Shown piece by piece: positions 56,800 to 64,000 of a stretch of 64,000 nucleotides of DNA. Source of the DNA: Bog-793 sp963803025 (GTDB taxonomy: Bacteria; Actinomycetota; Acidimicrobiia; Acidimicrobiales; Bog-793); the NCBI GenBank assembly GCA_963803025.1, contig CAWDKZ010000012.1, positions 208,364-272,363 of the forward strand. The letters run 5' to 3'. The notes beneath the pieces were generated by a model. That model was not told the origin of the DNA and did no database searches. It saw nothing but the letters and a program-made list of their open reading frames with translations. The position numbers and the translations under genes were made by a program. The first letter of the stretch is position 1, and each line of letters opens with the position of its first letter.

Positions 56800-57669
56800 G
56801 TGACCCGGATACCCTGGAAAGCCGCTGTGTGCGCCGGGCTGATCGGCCAGCTGCTGCTGTGCGCTCAGACGACTATCGACCTGCGCACGCAGGCCAAGAA
56901 TGTTGACTTCAGCCAGGCCTCGACGACGAAGCCGAACAAGAGCGGAGCGGCGCTGCCAGCGACGTGCGGAGTGGGCGAGACGTTTTTCCTCACCACCGCT
57001 CCGGCGGGGGGGAACCTGTACGGCTGCGCGGCGGCGAATTCGTGGAGCCCATTGGGTTCAGGCGTCGGCTCCCTGCCTGCCGCGAACATGCCAGGACAAA
57101 TGTTGGCTTGGACGGGAGGATCCTGGCAAGCCGAATCCAGCGCGGGCCTGAACGTGTCGCTGACCTACTCCGTCATCGCGGATGGGAGTTGCGCCGAACA
57201 GTCCGCGACGCTCGAGTTTCCGTGGCCGGCCGGAAGCACGATCAGGGTGACCACGCCGACACAGTACTGCGACGCTAGCGGTGGCACCTGTTACGCCCTG
57301 TCGGGGCTGGAAGCGATCGCGAGGGTCAGCAGCCTCGGTGTGGCGACAGTGAGGGTCTGCAACCTCAGCGGGACGAGCCAGGCGCTTCCTGCCGCTAACT
57401 ACAATCTCGTGCCGTACGGCGGCGGCAGCACGACGGTCGGTATCAGCTTCCCGGCAATCACGGACGGAGGATGCACAACCCAATCCGTCGCGGTCCCGGG
57501 TGTGACGGCCGCATCTGCGGTCGCACTCGGGTTACCTGCGGTGCTCGAACCGGGTCTGATCATAACCGCGGCTCCGGGAGGAGCCAACAGCGTTCTAATC
57601 ATGGCTTGCAACTGGAGTGGAGCAACGATCACCCCAGCCCCGGCAAGCTACCAAGTCAACGTGATGTAG
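56800..57669 (+). CDS. Secreted beta-repeat protein, paralogous N-terminus to the next gene
   Basis: 289 residues from GTG, supported by GGAGG 9 bases upstream. A signal peptide (WKAAVCAGLIGQLLLCAQ) leads to a short module VDFSQASTTKPNKSGAALPA closing with CGVGETFFLT, repeated at the start of the next protein. Two beta modules follow, LTYSVIADGSCAEQSATLEF and GISFPAITDGGCTTQSVAVP, which are copies of one another. Seven or more Cys suggest disulfides. The stop lies 9 bases before the next start, so the pair is an operon. The function is unknown. Confidence 0.6.
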   Translation: MTRIPWKAAVCAGLIGQLLLCAQTTIDLRTQAKNVDFSQASTTKPNKSGAALPATCGVGETFFLTTAPAGGNLYGCAAANSWSPLGSGVGSLPAANMPGQMLAWTGGSWQAESSAGLNVSLTYSVIADGSCAEQSATLEFPWPAGSTIRVTTPTQYCDASGGTCYALSGLEAIARVSSLGVATVRVCNLSGTSQALPAANYNLVPYGGGSTTVGISFPAITDGGCTTQSVAVPGVTAASAVALGLPAVLEPGLIITAAPGGANSVLIMACNWSGATITPAPASYQVNVM

Positions 57670-57678
57670 GAGATCAGC

Positions 57679-60600
57679 ATGAAGAGGCTTCTTCCAACCC
57701 TGTTCCTGGCATTGCCGATGTTGGCACAGAACCCTGTCATCCGGCAGGGCATCACGCCCACCGGAGCAGTGGACTTCAGCGGCGCGGCTACCACAAAGCC
57801 GCTACGCATCGGCACAACATTGCCGGGAACGTGCACAGCGGGCGAGCTATTTTTCCTGACGAATGTGGGCGTGTACCAGTGCATGAACGGCGCGTTCACG
57901 GCGATGGGCAATGGAGGCACCTGGGGCACGATCGGTGGCCCGATTACGGCCCAAGCCGACCTGTGGAATGCGCTGCAGGGCAAGCAACCCCTCATGACGA
58001 CGGGAACCCAAGCACAATACCTGCGGGGCGATGGGAGTTTGGCGACATTCCCGACATCCATGACGCCGGCGCATCACGCCGCGACGCATGGCGCATCAGG
58101 CTCGGATCCCGTCTCGCTCTCAGCGTCCCAGATATCGGGGTTAGCGGCCTCGGCCACAAGCGACGCGACGCAGGCCCAAAATGTCAATTACGTCCAGGGA
58201 GGCACAGGCAGCGTTCAGCGGACGGTGGCCTCCAAGCTAGCCGAGGCTGTCTCGGTGTTGGATTTCGGGGCCGATCCCACAGGGACCAACGACTCGACAG
58301 CGGCGATCCAGGCGGCCGTCAACTTTGCGGCCAGTACGGTCGTGGGCAACGTGCCCGGCGGCAGGGTGATCATCCCCAAAGGCCAGTACCTCGTCTCCGA
58401 ACGGACGACGACGATCAGCGACGTCAGCACTGGCGCGGGCTCGACTGGAGCGGCGACGATCCAGCTGAAAGACAAAGTTGATGTCGAGTGTGATCGAGCC
58501 TCAATCGTCGGAACGGGCAATTTTACGAGCGCCATGATTAAGGCGTACAGTCGCGACGATAACAACGCCAGCTACTTCGTGATCACGAGCATGACGGGAT
58601 GCCAGTTGACTTTGAACAGCTCCAGCAATGTGCCAATTCTGGACACGTCCGGAATGCGAAACAGCCTGTTCAGCCATATCGGCATCAATGGCACAAGCAA
58701 CACGTCACAGATTGGAATCAACATATCCGACAGGACTCCTGGGAATTACCAGAAGTCGGACTTCTTCAACACTTACGAAAAGTTTTATGGAACGGGCCCA
58801 CTGGGTACAGCCATCCGGTGGGTGACGATCGATGGGAACGCGAGTTTTCAGGCATTCACGGACTTCCAGTTGGGCGCAGGGGTGGCAATCTTCGACACGA
58901 CTGGAACACTAATGAGCCAGGGCGGGGTCATCCGAAACAGTTATTTCACCGCCGGCGCGGCCAGTACGGTGATGTTTAAAGGCAATCCCCCGCAGGGCCT
59001 GACCATCCTGTATTCCGGCTGCGAAGGATGCGCCTCCAATTTCCCCGCGTCGTGGGGTCAGGTCGGCGGAGCTGCGCCGTTTCTCGTCGTGCCTCCGGCT
59101 GGGTATAACCCCTGGAGCAATACGAACGGCCCTCCCGGCGCTTACATTGGAGGCCTGCAGTTAGGACGGTATTCGTTTTTTGGCGTGAACGGTCAGACGC
59201 CGCTGTTAGCCTCAGACTTGTCTCCCTCGTTTGTGCTGACGGGGTGTCAAATTATCGTAAACAGTAGTGTTCAGTATGTTCTTCCACCGCCCTGCGTGCT
59301 TTATAACGGCTACAGATTGGAGTGGCAGGGCGCGACACTCTGGGTGGCCAGTTCCATCCCGTCGGGGAGCGAATCGGACCTGATTCCTGGATCGCCGTAC
59401 AAAATCACGGTCCAGAATGTTGGAATCGTCAGCGGAGATTCAGGCGTAACATACTCAAACACTGGTAGTCCTCTAGCGAAAGTGGCGAGCAGTCCGACGA
59501 GAGGACAATACTCGGTCAGCGCCGGAGTCTACACCTTTTCCGCAAGCGACAGCGGGGCACAGGTCACAATCTCGTACACTTACGGTCCACACAGTGAGAC
59601 GATCTTTGCGGATCAGACGACGTCGTCGTATCCAGGCGACCGGATCCATTCGTCGGTGAGCGGGCTGCCGACGGGTGGATTGGCTCTGGCGACGGCGTCG
59701 GTGGACGGCGCCGGCAGTATTCTGAATATCACCGACGCGCGAGTGTTCAATCCGGCATTGACTCTGCAAGGCCTGAAGCTGCCGGCGCTGGCATCGGCTA
59801 GCGGTTTGAACAACGCGTGCTTCGATGCGAACGGGAATCTGGCAAGCCAATCGAGCGCCTGTAACGGGAACGGGGTCTCGACCGCCAGCGTGGGCCTGAG
59901 CCTGCCAGTGGACCTGAGCGCGTCTTCGCCGACTATCCCAACCAGCGGCACACTGACGATTACACGGAACAGCCAGAGCGCGCACACATTCCTGGCCGGT
60001 CCAGCAAGCGGCGCGCCAGCGCCGCCAGTGTACCGATCGCTGCTGACGGCCGACCTCCCGGCCGGCTATGCATATTCCAATCTGAGCGGCGCGCCGACGA
60101 TCCCCAGCACCGCAGCTCAGGTCGGGGCACTGGCCGATCCGGGAAGTGGAACGACGATCCTAAAGCGGGTCAGTTCGAACACGGTGGCAGCCGCCACCGC
60201 GGCGGATGTCGTGGGACTGCTGGGCTACAGTCCGCTGAATCCGGCTAGCGCTCAGAATCAGAACAGCGTGTACGCAGGACCCGCGAGCGGCGGCAGCGGC
60301 GCGCCCAGCTTCAGGCAGTTGGTCGCGGGCGACATCCCAAACAACGCCGCCAACACAACCGGGAACGCGGCAACCGCGACCGCGCTTGCCGCAACGCCGA
60401 CCACCTGCCCGGCCGGCAACTATGCGCTTGGGATTACAGCCAATGGCAGTGCAACCGGCTGCACAGCAGCCAGCACCGGGACAGTCACACATACGGCGGG
60501 GGCATTGACGAGCAATTACGTCCTGATGGGGAACAGCGGCGCGGACGTGGCGGTATCGGCGCTATATCTAGATAGTTCGAACATCCTCAACAATCCGGCG

Positions 60601-61806
60601 GGGTTCAAGAGCGGCGGAGCGGGCAGCGGATTCGTGCAACTCGGGGGTGCAACCTCGGGGACAGTCACGGTCACATCACAGGCGGCAGCAGGAACGTGGA
60701 CGCTCACACTGCCAAACTCGCCTGGAACCAACGGCTACTTGCTGACGACCGATGGAAGCGGCAATGCTTCATGGACGGCACCGCCCACAAGTTTGGCGCC
60801 GAGCGGACCGGCGTCAGGAGATCTCGCCGGTTCGTATCCAAATCCGACTGTTGCACAGATTGGTGGCGCCGCCCTGCCGACGGCAGGTTCCATCGCGAAG
60901 ACCAACAGCGCCGGACAACTTGTCGCGGCGACGGCAGGAACTGACTACGTCGTTCCCTCAGGCAGCATCACGGGCAACGCCGCAACGGCTTCGGCGCTGG
61001 CCGGCACGCCGACGACTTGTGCGACGGGCAACTACGCCACGGGCATCACGGCCAGCGGAAACGCGACGGGCTGCACGGCAGCTCATACGGGTACCGTCAC
61101 GAGCGCGACCTTTACGGGAGATGGTACTGTGCTCAGCTCCACGCCCTCGGGCGCGGTGACAAGCAGCGGCACATTGTCGGCAAGCCTCAACACTCAATCG
61201 AAGAACGCGTTTCTGGCGGGACCGACGTCCGGCTCGGCCGCGATTCCGACTTTCAGGAACATCTCAGCTGCGGATCTTCCAGTTCAGACACTCAACTACT
61301 GGTTCCCGGTCTGGATCGGGCCTCCCCAAAATGGGGCCAACGCGGTCCTGACGGGCACCGGTAACGCGAACTTGGTGCGGTTCCTGATCTTCACCCTTCC
61401 ATTCCCCACTTCGATCAGCAAGGCGACGATTTTCGTGACGACAATTGATGCTTCAAATATGGCAGACTTTGGGATTTACAGTGCGAACGGTGGAACGAAG
61501 TACTGGTCGATTGGGTCCGGCAACGGCATATCCACAGGGAACGCCAACGCCCAGTCTGCCACCAATGCGACTGTCAATCTTCTGCCTGGATCGTATCTGT
61601 TCGCCTGGACTGAAAGCGGCACGGTCGCACAGGTCTACACATATAACATGAACACGAACCTGTACAACCTACTGATCTCGGGCTCAAACTATAAATTTGG
61701 GACATGTTCCAATTCAGCGACGACCGGCGTCTTACCAGCGACTTGCGGAACCCTGAACGCGGGGACATCGGCATTCAACGTCCCCGTTGTCATGCTGGAG
61801 CCTTAA
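57679..61806 (+). CDS. Giant secreted pectate-lyase-like / tail-fibre-like beta-helix protein
   Basis: 1,375 residues in one clean frame; AGGAG precedes the ATG. A signal peptide (LLPTLFLALPMLAQ) and the module VDFSGAATTKPLRIGTTLPG start the protein. A fibre-type linker with ALQGKQPLMTTGTQAQYLRG follows. From residue 192 a Pectate_lyase_3 right-handed beta-helix begins, VLDFGADPTGTNDSTAAIQA. Beyond residue 760, repeats dominate: FLAGPASGAPAPPVYRSLL, YAGPASGGSGAPSFRQLVAG and FLAGPTSGSAAIPTFRNISA, plus two copies of a GNAATA module. The last 125 residues form a separate beta domain. This layout is like phage tail spikes, but the signal peptide points to a cell-surface or secreted adhesin or polysaccharide-active protein. 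Confidence 0.75.
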   Translation: MKRLLPTLFLALPMLAQNPVIRQGITPTGAVDFSGAATTKPLRIGTTLPGTCTAGELFFLTNVGVYQCMNGAFTAMGNGGTWGTIGGPITAQADLWNALQGKQPLMTTGTQAQYLRGDGSLATFPTSMTPAHHAATHGASGSDPVSLSASQISGLAASATSDATQAQNVNYVQGGTGSVQRTVASKLAEAVSVLDFGADPTGTNDSTAAIQAAVNFAASTVVGNVPGGRVIIPKGQYLVSERTTTISDVSTGAGSTGAATIQLKDKVDVECDRASIVGTGNFTSAMIKAYSRDDNNASYFVITSMTGCQLTLNSSSNVPILDTSGMRNSLFSHIGINGTSNTSQIGINISDRTPGNYQKSDFFNTYEKFYGTGPLGTAIRWVTIDGNASFQAFTDFQLGAGVAIFDTTGTLMSQGGVIRNSYFTAGAASTVMFKGNPPQGLTILYSGCEGCASNFPASWGQVGGAAPFLVVPPAGYNPWSNTNGPPGAYIGGLQLGRYSFFGVNGQTPLLASDLSPSFVLTGCQIIVNSSVQYVLPPPCVLYNGYRLEWQGATLWVASSIPSGSESDLIPGSPYKITVQNVGIVSGDSGVTYSNTGSPLAKVASSPTRGQYSVSAGVYTFSASDSGAQVTISYTYGPHSETIFADQTTSSYPGDRIHSSVSGLPTGGLALATASVDGAGSILNITDARVFNPALTLQGLKLPALASASGLNNACFDANGNLASQSSACNGNGVSTASVGLSLPVDLSASSPTIPTSGTLTITRNSQSAHTFLAGPASGAPAPPVYRSLLTADLPAGYAYSNLSGAPTIPSTAAQVGALADPGSGTTILKRVSSNTVAAATAADVVGLLGYSPLNPASAQNQNSVYAGPASGGSGAPSFRQLVAGDIPNNAANTTGNAATATALAATPTTCPAGNYALGITANGSATGCTAASTGTVTHTAGALTSNYVLMGNSGADVAVSALYLDSSNILNNPAGFKSGGAGSGFVQLGGATSGTVTVTSQAAAGTWTLTLPNSPGTNGYLLTTDGSGNASWTAPPTSLAPSGPASGDLAGSYPNPTVAQIGGAALPTAGSIAKTNSAGQLVAATAGTDYVVPSGSITGNAATASALAGTPTTCATGNYATGITASGNATGCTAAHTGTVTSATFTGDGTVLSSTPSGAVTSSGTLSASLNTQSKNAFLAGPTSGSAAIPTFRNISAADLPVQTLNYWFPVWIGPPQNGANAVLTGTGNANLVRFLIFTLPFPTSISKATIFVTTIDASNMADFGIYSANGGTKYWSIGSGNGISTGNANAQSATNATVNLLPGSYLFAWTESGTVAQVYTYNMNTNLYNLLISGSNYKFGTCSNSATTGVLPATCGTLNAGTSAFNVPVVMLEP
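60361..60490 (+). repeat. GNAATA module copy 1
   Basis: Encodes GNAATATALAATPTTCPAGN, then YALGITANGSATGCTA. It matches copy 2, 612 bases downstream, at protein level and in much of the DNA. Confidence 0.7.
60973..61105 (+). repeat. GNAATA module copy 2
   Basis: Encodes GNAATASALAGTPTTCATGN, then YATGITASGNATGCTA. Each copy has two Cys at equal positions, which may pair with each other. Confidence 0.7.
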
Positions 61807-61951
61807 TTCAGTAGCGGCCCAAGATTATCTGCCTCGCCGTGGTGCGGCGCACCCAAAGGTGCTTCTGCAGAGAAAACAATTTAAAACGTGCGGCAGGCCG
61901 GCGGGGATGTTTTTACTTTTCGCGGACTGTTACAAACGGAAGGATCTTGCT

Positions 61952-64000
61952 ATGCAAAGAGCCCTAATCATTCTGTTGCTGTCAGCATGCGCTGGCCGGG
62001 CGGCAACATATTACGTAGACAATTGCGTGGTCCCGGGCAATGATGCGAACAATGGCATAAGCCAATCGACGCCTTGGCTAACCATCGCGCATGTGAACAC
62101 GCAAACACTGAACCCGGGTGACGCGGTGCTGTTCCGGCGGGGCTGCATCTGGCATGAGAAGCTGCTGCCTCCGAGTTCGGGCACGAGTGCGAGTCCCATT
62201 ACCTTTGCGGACTATGGGCCCGGGAACAAGCCGATCCTGGACGGCGCGACCGCGCCGGCGCATTGGGGCAGCGGCGGCGGCTCCTATCTCTTACAGGACC
62301 CTTTCGAGAGCGGGGCATACAGCAACTCGTGGAGTTCCACGCAGGGTACTGTGAACACCTGGTCCGGCCTTGGAATCACTGGGCCTTCCGGCGGCGGCAC
62401 CTACGGCGCAGCGCTGGCGAGCGCCCAACAATGCAACTGGAACAACGCCAACGGCACGGAGTACTGGTTCGAGACCTGGGTCATGTCGGGCGCATCGGCA
62501 GCGGCGCGGACCTACATCGGCCAATTCGGAAACGGGGGCAGCGCAATCGTGGCCTTCATGTTCTCATCGAGCACCGATCCGACTCCGAATAAGCTGAGGA
62601 TTTACAACTATGCGGCCGCTTCGGGCTCACAGGAGTTCTACGGGACGACGTCCATCGCTTCATCCACCTGGTACAAGGTCAAAGTGCGGCTGGTCGTCAG
62701 CACCACTGCGGGCGAGATCGACGTGTGGATGAACTCGGGCTCCGGCTGGTCACTGGAGTTCGCCCAGAGCGGCGTCAATACCGGCTCGTCGAACATCACG
62801 CGCGTCAGCATGGGGTACGGCGTAGCATCTCAGACCTCCTATTTCGACTACTTTCAGATCGCCAAGACCGACCCCTCGCTGCCGGCGACGACTCACCTCT
62901 TCGGCACTCTGACCACCAACCCGCTTACCTCCGCGCCGATCAATTTGAGCCGGGTCTGGTACGGCACCAACATCGCGAGCATTGTGGAGTACCCGCAGAA
63001 CCCCGGCGCGGGCTCGGCCGTCGCCACAAGCCAGTGGGATATCACAACCGCCAACGCCGGCCCTTCCTCGATCGTTTGGGTGGGCACATCGGGCAATATC
63101 GCCAACGTGGAGTGGCCAACGATCGATTACTGCGTCCGGATCTACGGGCAGAGCTATCTGGTTTTTCAGAACCTGATGTTCATGCGGGCCCTGGTGCGCG
63201 GAATGAATTCGGGTACGAACGCGCAACCCACAAACAACCAGATTCTCTATTGCGACTTCTGGGATAACAATGGGAGTGGCTTTTATGTAAACAAGGACGG
63301 AACTTTGTACGGCGTCAATGCATATACTTTAAGCCACAACACATTTTATCGAAACTACCTGCACACTCAGAGCACTGTTTACCAGGGAGGCAGCGGCCAC
63401 GGAGTATATTGTACAATGTGTACAAATAGCCTCATCGAGTACTCCGACTGCCAATACAATGGCAATTATTGCGCGCAGCTGCAGGACGCTTCCAACTACA
63501 ATACATACCGCTACAGCCGATCGATCGGCGAGCAGGGCCTGTTAAGCTTAACGACCGATCTGGTGGGCGGTTCGACTGGAAATTACATCTACGACAATGC
63601 CAGTATCAATGAGTATCAGTGCCTGATCGCCACCAGCGCGGCCGCCAACTATTTTTACTACAATACTTGTGCCGGTTTTTCTTACCGAGGTTTTGCCAAC
63701 AACAGTGGTTCATTCGGGACCCTGGAGAACAACATATTCTGGACAACAACCCCTGGGGCCCAGGTCATATTCACTTCGGGAGGAACAGGGTTTAGTTCAA
63801 ATTATAATATATATGGCATTCAACAGGCAAATTCTATCTATTCAGAGGGAAGCTACTACAGTACACTCGCAGCCTGGGGGCGCGCGGGCGCACAGGATGC
63901 GACCGCCGATCCTCTGTTTTCAACTTTGGCGGGCAACAATGCAACACTCACAAGTTCATCCCCGGCACATAATGCAGGGACTGACTTGTCGTCCATCGTT
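61952..64000 (+). CDS. Secreted right-handed beta-helix protein, 3' end outside window
   Basis: 683 codons are open to the last base of the window. AAGGA precedes the ATG by about 8 bases and a lipoprotein-like signal reads MQRALIILLLSACAGRAA. The mature start ATYYVDNCVVPGNDANNGIS, followed by STPWLTIAHVNTQTLNPGDA and VLFRRGCIWHEKLLPPSSGT, is the beginning typical of pectate-lyase-fold proteins with a DUF1565-like lead. A concanavalin-like insert lies around residues 115-300. Parallel beta-helix coils follow in an Asn/Tyr/Ser-rich C-terminal half, closing with SSSPAHNAGTDLSSIV. GC falls markedly after 63.2 kb. It probably binds or cleaves polysaccharide. Confidence 0.75.
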   Translation, partial: MQRALIILLLSACAGRAATYYVDNCVVPGNDANNGISQSTPWLTIAHVNTQTLNPGDAVLFRRGCIWHEKLLPPSSGTSASPITFADYGPGNKPILDGATAPAHWGSGGGSYLLQDPFESGAYSNSWSSTQGTVNTWSGLGITGPSGGGTYGAALASAQQCNWNNANGTEYWFETWVMSGASAAARTYIGQFGNGGSAIVAFMFSSSTDPTPNKLRIYNYAAASGSQEFYGTTSIASSTWYKVKVRLVVSTTAGEIDVWMNSGSGWSLEFAQSGVNTGSSNITRVSMGYGVASQTSYFDYFQIAKTDPSLPATTHLFGTLTTNPLTSAPINLSRVWYGTNIASIVEYPQNPGAGSAVATSQWDITTANAGPSSIVWVGTSGNIANVEWPTIDYCVRIYGQSYLVFQNLMFMRALVRGMNSGTNAQPTNNQILYCDFWDNNGSGFYVNKDGTLYGVNAYTLSHNTFYRNYLHTQSTVYQGGSGHGVYCTMCTNSLIEYSDCQYNGNYCAQLQDASNYNTYRYSRSIGEQGLLSLTTDLVGGSTGNYIYDNASINEYQCLIATSAAANYFYYNTCAGFSYRGFANNSGSFGTLENNIFWTTTPGAQVIFTSGGTGFSSNYNIYGIQQANSIYSEGSYYSTLAAWGRAGAQDATADPLFSTLAGNNATLTSSSPAHNAGTDLSSIV

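Noticed and set aside
57679..61806. Giant tail-fibre-like gene as part of the virion cluster
   Set aside because: It is 11 kb away behind the ASPIC and EPS genes and has a signal peptide, which virion fibres lack.
61849..61862. GCACC-CAAA-GGTGC hairpin after the giant gene as terminator
   Set aside because: Stem of only 5 bases with a weak T content after it; expected by chance at this GC.

Overview
The window looks like chromosomal DNA of a high-GC Gram-negative bacterium, most plausibly an acidobacterium of the Solibacter/Bryobacter kind. This is inferred from the mix of families: secreted FG-GAP and ASPIC/UnbV proteins, ThuA and PQQ-dependent dehydrogenases, a PEP-CTERM protein, a giant tricorn-type protease, Kdo/lipid A genes and very large beta-helix proteins. 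No rRNA or tRNA was found to confirm it.

Layout. 0-4.4 kb: secreted or periplasmic enzymes (sugar dehydrogenase, MsrB, ThuA, class V aminotransferase) and a PEP-CTERM protein with a compound operator-like dyad upstream. 5-15.7 kb: DUF4337 protein, tricorn-like protease, DedA/VTT protein, ligA, lipid kinase, an ABC exporter pair and ogt. 15.7-22 kb: a single-frame WaaA-LpxK fusion, a secreted protein, a cyclophilin, an OlsF-like bifunctional ornithine-lipid acyltransferase and a small secreted protein. 22-31.8 kb: FucP-type sugar transporter, FG-GAP protein, argJ, two gene remnants, mscL, a repeat-bearing spacer, a small membrane protein, a URO-D family protein, a BON protein and a PPi-type phosphofructokinase.

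31,993-46,864 is a compact, co-directional tailed-virion cluster. In order it holds a packaging accessory gene, large terminase, DUF4055 portal, scaffold, P22-type coat, connectors, tail tube, a tail-assembly chaperone pair joined by a canonical -1 slippery site (A_AAA_AAC), a very short tape-measure-position gene, minor tail proteins and a 3.9 kb hub/tip gene. Bacterial genes border it directly, and no integrase, repressor, replication or lysis gene lies between them. This size and content fit a gene transfer agent-like or domesticated particle better than a complete prophage, and it is the most interesting object here.

46.9-64 kb: an ASPIC/UnbV protein, then an exopolysaccharide locus read on the minus strand (NusG paralogue, RHH protein, Wza, Wzc-type tyrosine kinase, polyprenyl-phosphate sugar-phosphate transferase). 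After it come plus-strand secreted proteins, including two tail-fibre/pectate-lyase-like giants, the last running off the window.

Many reading frames are broken by single-base shifts clustered in patches (about 1.1-1.5, 5.6-11.7, 13.2-14.9, 22.4-23.1, 32.6-36.7, 42-48.6 kb), while neighbours several kb long are clean. Essential genes such as ligA are hit and conserved motifs resume exactly in the next frame. I therefore read these as consensus indel errors and annotate whole genes across them, marking approximate shift positions.
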